DNA of 64,000 nucleotides from Streptomyces flaveolus (GTDB taxonomy: Bacteria; Actinomycetota; Actinomycetes; Streptomycetales; Streptomycetaceae), in contig NZ_JNWV01000006.1 in the NCBI RefSeq assembly GCF_000716535.1, positions 406,237 to 470,236 on the forward strand, written 5' to 3'. The position numbers and the translations under genes are program-made. The notes beneath the pieces are model-generated. The model saw only the letters and a list, made by a program, of their open reading frames with translations, did no database searches and had not been told where the DNA came from. Every line of letters starts with the position of its first letter. Within the stretch, counting starts at the first letter, position 1. This document shows positions 24,772-33,969 of the stretch, one piece after another.

Positions 24772-25818
24772 ATGCGCGCCACCACCATCCACGCCCCGTA
24801 CGAACTGCGCGTGGAGGACGTGCCCGAGCCCGTGGTGCAGTTGCCCACCGACGCCGTGGTGCGGGTGCTGCGGGCCTGCATCTGCGGCAGCGACCTGTGG
24901 GCCTACCGGGGCGAGGCGGCCCGGCAGCCGGGGCAGCGGATCGGGCACGAGTTCCTCGGCGTCGTGGAGGAGACCGGCTCCGAGGTGAGCACCGTCCGGC
25001 GCGGTGACCTGGTGGTCGCGCCCTTCATGTGGTCCGACGGCGTCTGCGACTACTGCCGCGAGGGCCTGACGACGTCCTGCGAACACGGCGGCTTCTGGGG
25101 CTCCGTCGGCTACGACGGCGGCCAGGGCGAGGCCGTCCGCGTGCCCTTCGCCGACGGCACCCTCGTCCAGCTCCCCAAGGACGCGGCCTCCGACGACCAC
25201 CTGCTGTCTGCCCTGCTGACCCTCTCCGACGTCCTCGGCACCGGCCACCACGCGGCCCTCGGCGCGGGTGCCCGGCCCGGCGCCACGGTCGCCGTCGTCG
25301 GGGACGGCGCGGTCGGCCTGTGCGCCGTCCTGGCGGCCAAGCGGCTCGGCGCCGAGCGGATCATCGCGCTCGGCCGGCACGAGGTGCGTACCGACATCGC
25401 GCGCCGGTTCGGCGCCACCGACGTCGTCGCCGAACGCGGGGACGCGGCCGTCGAGGCCGTCCGCGAGCTGACCCGCGGGCAGGGCGCGCACGCCGTCGTG
25501 GAGGCGGTCGGCACCGAGCAGTCCATGCGGACGGCCGTCAACATCACCCGCGACGGCGGCGCCATCGGCTTCGTGGGCGTGCCCCACGGCAGCGGCACCG
25601 GCCTGGACCTCGGCGTGATGTTCGACCGGAACCTCGCCCTGCGCGGTGGTGTCGCGCCGGTCCGCGCCTACATCCCCGACCTGCTGCCGGACGTGCTCGA
25701 CGGCACGATCGACCCCTCGCCGGTGTTCGACATGACCGTCGGCATCGAGGACGTACCCGCCGGCTACAAGGCGATGGACGAGCGCACCGCGCTCAAGGTG
25801 CTGGTGACCAACGGCTGA
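24772..25818 (+). CDS. Zinc-dependent alcohol dehydrogenase family protein
   Basis: 348 aa MDR enzyme. Catalytic zinc ligands are in RACICGSDLW (Cys) and GQRIGHEFLGVVEE (His/Glu). The structural-zinc lobe is reduced to CDYCREGLTTSCEHGG. The Rossmann motif is VAVVGDGAVGLCAV, with ALGRHEVR after the second strand suggesting NADP preference. C-terminal EDVPAGYKAMDERTALKVLV is usual. Oxidises or reduces an alcohol/aldehyde; substrate unknown. AGAAGGA precedes the ATG. Single-gene unit. Confidence 0.9.
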   Translation: MRATTIHAPYELRVEDVPEPVVQLPTDAVVRVLRACICGSDLWAYRGEAARQPGQRIGHEFLGVVEETGSEVSTVRRGDLVVAPFMWSDGVCDYCREGLTTSCEHGGFWGSVGYDGGQGEAVRVPFADGTLVQLPKDAASDDHLLSALLTLSDVLGTGHHAALGAGARPGATVAVVGDGAVGLCAVLAAKRLGAERIIALGRHEVRTDIARRFGATDVVAERGDAAVEAVRELTRGQGAHAVVEAVGTEQSMRTAVNITRDGGAIGFVGVPHGSGTGLDLGVMFDRNLALRGGVAPVRAYIPDLLPDVLDGTIDPSPVFDMTVGIEDVPAGYKAMDERTALKVLVTNG

Positions 25819-25893
25819 TCCAGCACCGGATCAGGACTGGATCAACCCCGTCAACGACGGATTCAACCTGTCACCGCCGCTCCGTCCGCCCCG

Positions 25894-27270
25894 TCACCGC
25901 CACTCCGCCGGCTCCGTCCCCCATGGCACCGGGGGCCGTGCCCAGTCGGCGGGGCCGCCGGTGAAGGACACCGCCGGGCGGGCGTGCCGGAGGCGGCCCA
26001 GGGGGCTGTCCGTCTCGGTCAGCCAGGCGTCCGGGCCCGCGTACGGCGCCCCCTCGGCCGCCGTGGACAGGGTGCCGTCCGTCAGCCAGTGGGCGGTCCG
26101 GGCCAGCGCCAGCCGGACCAGCCGGCTCCCGCCGTCGTACGACTGCTCGGTCAGCGCCCGCAGCACGGCCGCCGCCAGCAGATAGCCGGTGCCGTGGTCC
26201 AGCGCCTGCGCGGGCAGCGCCCCGGGCCGCTGCGCCGAGCCCTCGGCGACCGCGATGCCGGTCGCGACCTGCACCAGGCTGTCGAAGCCGCGCCGCCCGC
26301 CCCACGGCCCGTACGCGCCCCACGCCGACACCTGGGCCACGACCAGGCCGGGGTTCCGCTCGGCCAGCGCGCGCGGTGCCAGACCGAACCGGTCGAGCGC
26401 CCCCGGCCGGTACCCGGTCACCACGACGTCGGCGGTGCGCAGCAGTTCCTCGAAGGTGTCCCGGCCGGCGGCCAGGTCGAGCGTGGCGGACCGCTTGCCG
26501 AAGCCCGTGTCGGCGTGCAGGTCCGGCAGTTCCGGCAGCCAGGGGGCGTCCACGCGCAGCACGTCCGCCCCGAGCAGGGCCAGGGTGCGGGTGGCGACCG
26601 GGCCCGCCAGCACCCGGGTCAGGTCCAGGACGCGCAGCCCGGCGGCGGGCAGCAGGGCGGCGGCGGCCGGGTCCAGCGGCGGCAGCACGCGCGCGGGTGC
26701 CGAATCCAGCCGGGCGCGCTCGACCAGCGGCCGTGCGGCCGCTTCGGCGGCCTGCGGGTGCGTCCGCCACTCCTGCGGGGTGCGCAGGGCCACGGCGAGG
26801 CCGCCGGCGCCCTGGACGGCTTCCTCGGCCTTTTGGGCGGAACGCTCGGCGAGCCGGCCTGCGACCTCCTCGACCGAGGCGTCCGCCGGCAGGCCCAGCG
26901 CGCCGAGCAGCCGGGCCCGGTGGTGCGGGTAGTTGGCGTGCGTGCGCACCCACCCGTCGGCCGTGCGCCAGAACCGCGACAGCGGTGCGAAGACGACCGG
27001 CGCCCGGCCGCCGACCTTCAGGAGCCGCTCGCTGTGGAAGGCGGTGGCGACCGCGCCGTCGTCGACCCGGACGCCGGGCACCTCGGCGAGCCCGGCCCGG
27101 TGGGCCGCGAGTTCCGCGGCGGCCAGCGCGCACGCGCCGACACACGCCCGGGCGAGCTGCCGTACGGGGAGGCGCGCCGGGAGCGCGCCTTCCCGCGCGA
27201 CGGTGGTGAGCCGTGCGAGAGGGGCGGGATCGCCGCCCAGTGCGGACCACGCGTACTTGATTGCAGTCAT
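25894..27270 (-). CDS. CaiB/BaiF family CoA transferase
   Basis: 458 aa. Family III CoA transferase landmarks: LRVLDLTRVLAGPVATRTLALLGADVLRVD (read as strand-helix-strand), then GKRSATLDLA, ADVVVTGYRPGALDRFG and VVAQVSAWG. The second half has ALDHGTGYLLAAAVLRAL. Two half-domains appear to be fused, since the N-terminal 200 residues (TADGWVRTHANYPHH) also read as family-related. It converts an acid to its CoA thioester; the acid is unknown. The start ATG lies in the centre of a perfect 16-bp palindrome, suggesting tight control or a leaderless start. Confidence 0.88.
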   Translation of the reverse strand: MTAIKYAWSALGGDPAPLARLTTVAREGALPARLPVRQLARACVGACALAAAELAAHRAGLAEVPGVRVDDGAVATAFHSERLLKVGGRAPVVFAPLSRFWRTADGWVRTHANYPHHRARLLGALGLPADASVEEVAGRLAERSAQKAEEAVQGAGGLAVALRTPQEWRTHPQAAEAAARPLVERARLDSAPARVLPPLDPAAAALLPAAGLRVLDLTRVLAGPVATRTLALLGADVLRVDAPWLPELPDLHADTGFGKRSATLDLAAGRDTFEELLRTADVVVTGYRPGALDRFGLAPRALAERNPGLVVAQVSAWGAYGPWGGRRGFDSLVQVATGIAVAEGSAQRPGALPAQALDHGTGYLLAAAVLRALTEQSYDGGSRLVRLALARTAHWLTDGTLSTAAEGAPYAGPDAWLTETDSPLGRLRHARPAVSFTGGPADWARPPVPWGTEPAEWR

Positions 27271-27277
27271 GACTGCA
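27262..27277. promoter_or_regulatory. 16-bp palindrome over the CoA transferase start codon
   Basis: TGCAGTCATGACTGCA is a perfect palindrome with the start ATG (minus strand, 27270-27268) inside it. An AT-rich stretch with TTGACTCAA (27285-27293) follows. A regulator bound here would block initiation; no dedicated regulator gene is adjacent. Confidence 0.55.
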
Positions 27278-27336
27278 CTATGCAGTATTGACTCAATCAA
27301 TATATGGACGGATGCCGACGTGGTTCCGGCGTACGG

Positions 27337-28854
27337 CTACCGGGTCACCGCGGCCAGCGCGTCCGCCGTGCCCCGCCCGTAGAAGCCGTTGTAGTTCTTC
27401 GACCCCTCGCACACCGCGTCCACCTTGCCGTCGCCGTCGATGTCGTACGGGTCCGTGCACAGCGTGGCGTTGGCCTCGGCGTACAGCAGCGCCTTCACGA
27501 GGGCCGCGGAGGCGTGCGGATGGGTTGACTTGATCAATGCGGCGACACCGGCGACATGCGGCGTCGCCATGGACGTACCGGCCATGTAGCCCCACTTGCC
27601 GCCCGGCAGCGGGCCCAGGATGAGGCCGCTGGTCGCCGGGGGCTCGGGCTTCTGGTAGGCGGTGGAGTCGCCGCCGGGCGCGGCGATGTCGATGACGCCG
27701 AGGCCGTAGTTGGAGAAGGACGACTTCAGGCCCTTGGCGCCCGTCGCCGCCACCGTCACGACACCCGGCAGCTGGGTCGGTATGTCGTAGCACTCGTGCG
27801 GGTCGATCACCCGGTCCGAGGGCGTGCCGTCGTTCGGGGAGACCGGGTCGGTGATCGAGTCGGACGCGAGGTCGTAGCTCTCGTTGCCCGCCGCCGCGAC
27901 GTTGACCGCGCCCTTGCGCTCCGCGTACCGCGAGGCCCGGGTGATGGCGTCCACCAGCGCCTTCTGGTCCGGGTCGGTGGTGCAGTTGAAGTACCACGGG
28001 TCGGTGTAATAGCTGTTGTTGGTCACGTCGACGTGGTGCTCGGCCGCCCACACGAAGCCGCAGACCACGGCCTCCGTGTAGAAGTAGCCGTCCGGGTTGG
28101 CGACCTTGATGCCGGCGACCCTGACGCCCGGTGCCACACCGGTGACGCCCACGCCGTTCTTCGCGGCGGCGATCTCGCCCGCCACATGCGTGCCGTGCGG
28201 GCTCTCCGAGGCGCTCGGCCGCCAGGCGCCGTCCGCCGTGTCCGGCTTGCCCGACACGCAGTTGGCGGACGCGGCACGGTCGAAGTTGGGCGCGATGTCC
28301 GGGTGGGTGTCGTCGACGCCCGTGTCGATGACGGCGACCGTGACGTCCCGGCTGCCCAGCGTCTTCTCGTGCGCCTTGTCGGCCTTGATGGCGGGCAGGT
28401 CCCACTGGAGCGGTTCCAGCGGGTCCTGGCCGTCGGCCGCCGCCACGTGGGCGGCCTCCTCGGCGCTCAGTGTCCTCGGCGTGCCCATGTCGGTGGTGGA
28501 CTGGGCGGGCAGCGGCGCGTTGCGAGTGGCCCCGGCCGAGTCCACCCCGCGTACGGAGCGGATTCGCTGGGCGAAACCGGGGTTCGCCGAGTGGGCCACG
28601 ATCACGCCGATCCGGTCGTAGGCGATCACCACCGAGCCGCCGGCCTCGGCGATCGCCTGCTGGACACGCGCCGACACGGCGTGTCCCGGGCGGACGTTGA
28701 CGATGTAGCTGAGCGTGGGCCCGTCGGCGGAGGCCGTCGGGGTGCCGGTGGCGGCGGACGCGTTGACGCCGGGCAGGAACGCGAGTGCCGTCGCGAGGGC
28801 CATTCCGGCGGGCAGGGCGAGGGCGCGGCGGTAGCGCGGCTTGGGCGCTGTCAT
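27337..28854 (-). CDS. Secreted S8 family serine protease (subtilase), copy 1
   Basis: 505 aa. A signal peptide (PRYRRALALPAGMALATALA, cleavage near NASAA) and an I9-like propeptide (LSYIVNVRPGHAVSARV) precede the catalytic domain. The triad is intact: Asp in VTVAVIDTGVDDTHPD, His in HGTHVAGEIAA, Ser in GTSMATPHVAGVAALI; AGNESY contains the oxyanion Asn. No C-terminal P domain. GGAGAG precedes the ATG. The neighbouring upstream gene is a close paralogue, so this is a tandem duplication. S. coelicolor has a related subtilisin-like gene (SCO1824) at this place and it is thought to function in development; not shown here. Confidence 0.93.
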   Translation of the reverse strand: MTAPKPRYRRALALPAGMALATALAFLPGVNASAATGTPTASADGPTLSYIVNVRPGHAVSARVQQAIAEAGGSVVIAYDRIGVIVAHSANPGFAQRIRSVRGVDSAGATRNAPLPAQSTTDMGTPRTLSAEEAAHVAAADGQDPLEPLQWDLPAIKADKAHEKTLGSRDVTVAVIDTGVDDTHPDIAPNFDRAASANCVSGKPDTADGAWRPSASESPHGTHVAGEIAAAKNGVGVTGVAPGVRVAGIKVANPDGYFYTEAVVCGFVWAAEHHVDVTNNSYYTDPWYFNCTTDPDQKALVDAITRASRYAERKGAVNVAAAGNESYDLASDSITDPVSPNDGTPSDRVIDPHECYDIPTQLPGVVTVAATGAKGLKSSFSNYGLGVIDIAAPGGDSTAYQKPEPPATSGLILGPLPGGKWGYMAGTSMATPHVAGVAALIKSTHPHASAALVKALLYAEANATLCTDPYDIDGDGKVDAVCEGSKNYNGFYGRGTADALAAVTR

Positions 28855-28970
28855 GGGTGTTCTCTCCAGTTCGGTTCGCGGTAGGAGCGCGTCGTGCGGG
28901 ATGCCTGGTGAAATGCCGTCACCGACGGCGGTGTGCGGGTTGCGGCCGGGGCGTGCGGGCCGCCGGACGG

Positions 28971-30497
28971 CTAGTCGACCGCGCGCAGCGCGTTGACGAC
29001 ACCGAAGCCGTAGAAGCCGTTGACCCGCTTGCCGCCGGCGCAGGTCGCGTCCACGACCCCGTCGCCGTCACCGTCGTACGGACCGGCCGGGCAGCCGGGG
29101 TTGTCCGCCTGGGCCTTCAGCAGCGCCTGCAACTGGGCCGGAGTGGCGTGCGGGTGGGCCGACTTGAGCAGCGCGGCCACCGCGGCCACGTGCGGGGAGG
29201 CCATCGAGGTGCCCTGGAGGAAGCCGTACTGGTCGTTCGGCATGGTGGACAGGATGCGGCCGTTCTTCGACGGCGTGTCCGGGATCTGGTACTTGTCGCC
29301 GCCCGGCCCCGCCACGTCGACCACGCCCTGGCCGTAGCTGGAGTAGTACGACTTGGTGCCCTTCACGCCCACCGCGCTCACGGTCACCACACCGGGCAGC
29401 TGGGTCGGTACGTCGAAGCACTCGTGCGGGTCGATCGTGCGGGTCTGGGCCGTGGAGTCGTCGGGGCTGGAGTCGTCCACGAGGGCGTCGGCGTCCAGGT
29501 CGTCGTTGGAGTTGCCCGCCGAGGCGACGTTGAGCGTGCCCTTGCGCTGGGCGTACGACTGGGCCCTGTTGACCGCGTCGACGATGGCACGTTGATCGGG
29601 GTCGTCCATGCAGTTGTACAGCCACGGATCAACGTAGTAGCTGTTGTTGGTGATCTCGATGCCGTGGTCCGCGGCGAACACGAACGCGCAGACCACGCTC
29701 TCCGGGTAGAACAGCGACGTCTCGTCCGGCTGCGCCACCGTGATGCTCGCGACCTTCACCCCCGGCGCCACACCGGCCACGCCGATGCCGTTGCGGGCGG
29801 CGGCTATCTCACCGGCCACATGGGTGCCGTGGTAGTGGTCGGCGTCCGCCGGCCGCCACGCGCCGTACGTCGTGTCCGCCTTGCCGTTCACGCAGTTCGC
29901 CGACTGGGACGCGGAGAAGTTCGGGGCGATGTCCGGGTGGGTGTCGTCCACGCCCGTGTCGATGACCCCGACCGTGACGTTCCGGCTGCCCGGATTCACC
30001 TTCGCGGCGCGGTCGGCGCCGATCGCCCGCAGGTCCCACTGGTCCGCCTCCAGCGGCTCCTCGCCCGCCCTCGCGCTCGCCGCGAGCCGTGCCCGCTCCG
30101 CCCGGGACAGCACCTGCGCCGCGCCCTCGTCCGTCGTGCCGGCCGCGCTGAGCGGCGCGGTCCGGGTGGCGCCCGCGGAGTCGACCCCGCGCACCGCCCG
30201 CATCCGCGCGGCGAAGTCCGGGTTCGCGGAGTGGACGACGACGACGCCGATCCGGTCGTAACCGGCCACCACCGTGCCGCCGTTGCGCGCTATTTCCCGC
30301 CGCACGGACGCGACCGTGCGGTCGTCCGTACGGGTGTTGACCACGTAGGCGAGATTCGGGCCGTCCGCCGCCCGCGCCACCGTGCCCGCGGCGGGCGCCG
30401 CCGAGGCCACCGACGGCAGGAAGCCGAGCGAGGCGGTCAGCGACAGCACGACGGGCACGGCGAGCGCGAGCCGGCGTCTGGAGCGCAGATGAGCCAT
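28971..30497 (-). CDS. Secreted S8 family serine protease (subtilase), copy 2
   Basis: 508 aa, same architecture as the downstream copy: signal peptide RRRLALAVPVVLSLTASLGF, propeptide LAYVVNTRTDDRTVASVRRE, catalytic Asp (VTVGVIDTGVDDTHPD), His (YHGTHVAGEIAAARNG), oxyanion Asn (ASAGNSNDD) and Ser (GTSMASPHVAAVAALL). Both copies end in a short segment with a calcium-binding-like Asp pattern (PYDGDGDGVVD here, DIDGDGKVD in the other), which may be a metal site or dockerin-like loop. GGAG precedes the ATG. Divergent from the DUF485/symporter operon over a 286-bp promoter region. Confidence 0.93.
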   Translation of the reverse strand: MAHLRSRRRLALAVPVVLSLTASLGFLPSVASAAPAAGTVARAADGPNLAYVVNTRTDDRTVASVRREIARNGGTVVAGYDRIGVVVVHSANPDFAARMRAVRGVDSAGATRTAPLSAAGTTDEGAAQVLSRAERARLAASARAGEEPLEADQWDLRAIGADRAAKVNPGSRNVTVGVIDTGVDDTHPDIAPNFSASQSANCVNGKADTTYGAWRPADADHYHGTHVAGEIAAARNGIGVAGVAPGVKVASITVAQPDETSLFYPESVVCAFVFAADHGIEITNNSYYVDPWLYNCMDDPDQRAIVDAVNRAQSYAQRKGTLNVASAGNSNDDLDADALVDDSSPDDSTAQTRTIDPHECFDVPTQLPGVVTVSAVGVKGTKSYYSSYGQGVVDVAGPGGDKYQIPDTPSKNGRILSTMPNDQYGFLQGTSMASPHVAAVAALLKSAHPHATPAQLQALLKAQADNPGCPAGPYDGDGDGVVDATCAGGKRVNGFYGFGVVNALRAVD

Positions 30498-30783
30498 GGG
30501 ATCTCCACATCATCCGGATACGAAACCGCCCGGACACGGTCGTGTTCGGGCAGGTGCATGACGGGCGGTGCAGGCCGAAGCTATCCGCCCGCACTCGATC
30601 TCCGAAAGAGCCCGGCGGACTTGAACCGGTCGGCGCGGGGCGCCGTGACCGTGGACGGGGGGCCCGTCGAAGCCGGTTCCCCCCACACCGGGTTCACACA
30701 GCGGAGTCGTACGGCGACTACCGGTAACGTAAGCCCGGTTCTGTGAAGCCAGACAGCGCATGTCCGTCACGCGAGGAGAACCC

Positions 30784-31140
30784 GTGGCCACCGAGACACC
30801 GCCACCCGCGAAACACCCAGCTTCCCTTCCCTCCACCGAGGAGTTCACCGAGGTGCAGCAGAGCGCGGAGTTCGGTGAACTGCGCCGCGCCCACCGCTCC
30901 TTCGCCTTCCCGCTGACCATCGCCTTCATCGCCTGGTACCTGCTGTACGTCCTGCTGTCCAACTACGCGGGCGACTTCATGGGCACCAAGGTCGTCGGCA
31001 ACATCAACGTGGCCCTCGTCCTGGGCCTCGCCCAGTTCCTCACCACGTTCCTCATCGCCTGGTGGTACGCGCGGCACGCCGCGGCCAAGCTCGACCCGAA
31101 GGCCGAGGCCATCAAGTCCCGGATGGAGGGCGGAGCATGA
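30784..31140 (+). CDS. DUF485 membrane protein (symporter partner)
   Basis: 118 aa from the GTG at 30784, GAGGAG six nt upstream. An N-terminal cytoplasmic stretch (FTEVQQSAEFGELRRAHRSF, the DUF485 signature) is followed by two helices, FAFPLTIAFIAWYLLYVLLS and VALVLGLAQFLTTFLIAWWY. Genes of this family (YjcH) sit directly before acetate symporters; the ATGA overlap with the next gene fits a subunit or accessory role. Confidence 0.93.
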   Translation: MATETPPPAKHPASLPSTEEFTEVQQSAEFGELRRAHRSFAFPLTIAFIAWYLLYVLLSNYAGDFMGTKVVGNINVALVLGLAQFLTTFLIAWWYARHAAAKLDPKAEAIKSRMEGGA

Positions 31141-32792
31141 GCCCCGCGCAGTACACCCTGTCGGCCACCGGCCGGGCATCGCACACCCTGCTCGCCGCCG
31201 GCGAGGCGAGCGAGCACCGGACGCTGATCATCACCCTGTTCGCGGTGTTCGTCGCCGCGACCCTCGTCATCACCGTCTGGGCCGGCCGGCAGACCAAGGA
31301 CGCCGCCGACTTCTATGCCGGCGGACGGCAGTTCACGGGCTTCCAGAACGGCCTCGCCGTATCCGGCGACTACATGTCCGCCGCGTCCTTCCTCGGCATC
31401 GCCGGCGCCATCGCCCTGTTCGGCTACGACGGCTTCCTGTACTCCATCGGCTTCCTCGTCGCCTGGCTGGTCGCCCTGCTCCTGGTCGCCGAGCCGCTGC
31501 GCAACTCCGGCCGCTACACCATGGGCGACGTGCTGGCCTACCGGATGCGCCAGCGCCCGGTCCGCACGGCCGCCGGCACCTCGACGATCGTCGTGTCGAT
31601 CTTCTACCTGCTGGCCCAGATGGCGGGTGCCGGCGTCCTCGTCTCGCTCCTGCTGGGCATCACCAGCGACGGAGGCAAGATCGGCATCGTCGCCCTGGTC
31701 GGCGTACTGATGATCGTGTACGTCACCATCGGCGGCATGAAGGGCACCACCTGGGTCCAGATGGTCAAGGCGGTCCTGCTGATCATCGGCGCCCTGCTGC
31801 TCACCTTCCTGGTCCTGCTGAAGTTCGACTTCAACATCTCCGACCTGCTCGGCAAGGCCGCCGACAGCAGCGGCAAGGGCAGCGCCTTCCTGGAGCCCGG
31901 CCTGAAGTACGGCGCCACCGGCACCACCAAGCTGGACTTCCTCTCGCTCGGCATCGCCCTGGTCCTGGGCACCGCCGGCCTGCCGCACATCCTGATCCGC
32001 TTCTACACGGTCCCCACCGCCAAGGCCGCCCGGAAGTCCGTCATCTGGGCGATCGGCCTGATCGGCGCCTTCTACCTGATGACCCTCGCCCTCGGCTTCG
32101 GCGCCGCCGCACTGATCAAACCGGACGAGATCATCGCCTCCAACAAGGCGGGCAACACGGCGGCACCGCTCCTGGCCCTGCACCTGGGCGGCGTCGACTC
32201 CAACTGGGGAGCCATCCTGCTCGCCAGCATCTCCGCCGTCGCCTTCGCCACGATCCTCGCGGTCGTCGCCGGCCTGACCCTGGCCTCGTCGTCCTCGTTC
32301 GCCCACGACATCTACGCGAACGTCATCAAGAAGGGCCAGGCCACCGAGAAACAGGAGCTCGGCGCGGCCCGCTGGGCGACCGTCGGCATCGGCGCGGTCT
32401 CCATCGTGCTCGGCGCCCTGGCCCGCGACCTGAACGTGGCCGGCCTGGTCGCCCTCGCCTTCGCGGTCGCCGCCTCCGCCAACCTGCCGACCATCCTCTA
32501 CAGCCTGTTCTGGAAGCGGTTCACCACCACGGGCGCCCTGTGGTCCATCTACGGCGGCCTGGTCACCGCGGTCGGCCTGGTGCTGTTCTCCCCGGTGGTC
32601 TCCGGCAAGCCGACCTCGATGTTCCCCGGCGTCGACTTCCACTGGTTCCCGCTGGAGAACCCCGGGATCATCTCCATCCCGGTCGGCTTCCTCCTCGGCG
32701 TCGTGGGCACTCTGCTGTCGAAGGAGGCCCCGGACACGGGCAAGTACGCGGAACTGGAGGTGCGGTCCCTGACCGGCACCGGAGCGCACTGA
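31137..32792 (+). CDS. actP: Sodium:solute symporter, cation/acetate ActP type
   Basis: 551 aa with 13 or so membrane helices of the SSS fold. Characteristic segments are DAADFYAGGRQFTGFQNGLA, SGDYMSAASFLGIAGAIALF, LVLGTAGLPHILIRFYTVPT and SSSSFAHDIYANVIKKG. These match YjcG/ActP, which takes up acetate and other short monocarboxylates with Na+ or H+. Overlaps the DUF485 gene by four bases. A large two-tier hairpin lies directly after the stop. Confidence 0.93.
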   Translation: MSPAQYTLSATGRASHTLLAAGEASEHRTLIITLFAVFVAATLVITVWAGRQTKDAADFYAGGRQFTGFQNGLAVSGDYMSAASFLGIAGAIALFGYDGFLYSIGFLVAWLVALLLVAEPLRNSGRYTMGDVLAYRMRQRPVRTAAGTSTIVVSIFYLLAQMAGAGVLVSLLLGITSDGGKIGIVALVGVLMIVYVTIGGMKGTTWVQMVKAVLLIIGALLLTFLVLLKFDFNISDLLGKAADSSGKGSAFLEPGLKYGATGTTKLDFLSLGIALVLGTAGLPHILIRFYTVPTAKAARKSVIWAIGLIGAFYLMTLALGFGAAALIKPDEIIASNKAGNTAAPLLALHLGGVDSNWGAILLASISAVAFATILAVVAGLTLASSSSFAHDIYANVIKKGQATEKQELGAARWATVGIGAVSIVLGALARDLNVAGLVALAFAVAASANLPTILYSLFWKRFTTTGALWSIYGGLVTAVGLVLFSPVVSGKPTSMFPGVDFHWFPLENPGIISIPVGFLLGVVGTLLSKEAPDTGKYAELEVRSLTGTGAH

Positions 32793-32797
32793 CGGAC

Positions 32798-32880
32798 ATC
32801 CCACGCACAGTGCGCGCGGACGACCGCGTCGTCACGGACTGTACGGTCCTACGACGCGGTCGCGCCGTACCTCGTGGGAT
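32798..32880. terminator. Two-tier long inverted repeat between actP and moaA
   Basis: Outer arms ATCCCACG (32798-32805) and CGTGGGAT (32873-32880) enclose inner arms CGACCGCGTCGT (32821-32832) and ACGACGCGGTCG (32851-32862), with a further GGAC/GTCC inside. All arms are perfect. Likely a strong terminator or structured leader; no U tract. Confidence 0.65.
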
Positions 32881-32979
32881 CGTGCCGCTGTCGATGTCGG
32901 CGGCGTCACGTAGGCTCGCAGGTGACGGACGACGCACGCGCGACCGAGAATGAGTGACCGGGAGAGGGAGGGGGCCCAC

Positions 32980-33969
32980 GTGCTCATCGACACCTACGGC
33001 CGAGTGGCCACCGACCTGAGGGTCTCGCTGACCGATCGGTGCAATCTGCGCTGCACGTACTGCATGCCCGAGGAGGGCCTGCAGTGGCTGGCCAAGCCCG
33101 ACCTGCTCACGGACGACGAGATCGTCCGGCTCATCGACATCGCGGTCCGCACGCTCGGCATCGAGGAGGTCCGCTTCACCGGCGGTGAGCCGCTGCTGCG
33201 CCCGGGCCTGGTCGGCATCGTCGAGCGCGTCGCGGCCCTCGAGCCGCGCCCGCAGATGTCCCTCACCACCAACGGCATCGGCCTCAGGCGCACCGCGACC
33301 GCCCTGAAGGCGGCGGGCCTCGACCGGGTCAACGTCTCCCTGGACACCCTCCGCCCGGACGTCTTCAAGACCCTCACCCGCCGCGACCGCCACAAGGATG
33401 TGCTGGAGGGCCTGGAGGCCGCCCGCGAAGCCGGCCTGACCCCCGTCAAGGTCAACTCGGTCCTCATGCCGGGGATGAACGACGACGAGGCACCGGACCT
33501 GCTCGCCTGGGCGGTGGAACACGACTACGAACTGCGCTTCATCGAGCAGATGCCCCTGGACGCCCAGCACGGCTGGAAGCGCGAGGGCATGGTCACCGCG
33601 GGGGACATCCTCACCTCGCTGCGCACCCGCTTCGACCTCACCCCCGAGGGCGCGGACGAGCGCGGCTCGGCACCGGCGGAGCGCTGGCTGGTGGACGGCG
33701 GCCCGCACCGGGTCGGCGTGATCGCCTCGGTCACCCGGCCGTTCTGCGCGGCCTGCGACCGCACCCGCCTCACCGCCGACGGCCAGATACGCACCTGCCT
33801 GTTCGCCACCGAGGAGACCGACCTCCGCGCCGCGCTGCGCTCGGGCGCCCCGGACGAGGAGATCGCCCGCATCTGGCGCCTGGCGATGTGGGGCAAGAAG
33901 GCGGGAGCGGGCCTGGACGACCCGTCGTTCGTCCAGCCGGACCGCCCGATGTCCGCGATCGGCGGCTAG
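32980..33969 (+). CDS. moaA: GTP 3',8-cyclase MoaA
   Basis: 329 aa radical SAM enzyme making 3',8-cH2GTP, the first step of molybdenum cofactor synthesis. The N-terminal Fe-S motif is CNLRCTYC (Cys-x3-Cys-x2-Cys). FTGGEPLLRPG is the SAM loop. The C-terminal cluster is FCAACDRTRLTADGQIRTCLF, and the chain ends in the required Gly-Gly (MSAIGG). The GTG at 32980 (GGAGGGGG upstream) agrees with the family N-terminus IDTYGRVATDLRVSLTDRC. The stop TAG shares the CTAG tetramer with the convergent gene's stop. Confidence 0.96.
   Translation: MLIDTYGRVATDLRVSLTDRCNLRCTYCMPEEGLQWLAKPDLLTDDEIVRLIDIAVRTLGIEEVRFTGGEPLLRPGLVGIVERVAALEPRPQMSLTTNGIGLRRTATALKAAGLDRVNVSLDTLRPDVFKTLTRRDRHKDVLEGLEAAREAGLTPVKVNSVLMPGMNDDEAPDLLAWAVEHDYELRFIEQMPLDAQHGWKREGMVTAGDILTSLRTRFDLTPEGADERGSAPAERWLVDGGPHRVGVIASVTRPFCAACDRTRLTADGQIRTCLFATEETDLRAALRSGAPDEEIARIWRLAMWGKKAGAGLDDPSFVQPDRPMSAIGG

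Noticed and set aside
28785..30746. 653-aa plus-strand frame opposite the second subtilase
   Set aside because: Shadow frame; Val/Arg/Gly repeats reflect the antisense of subtilase codons.
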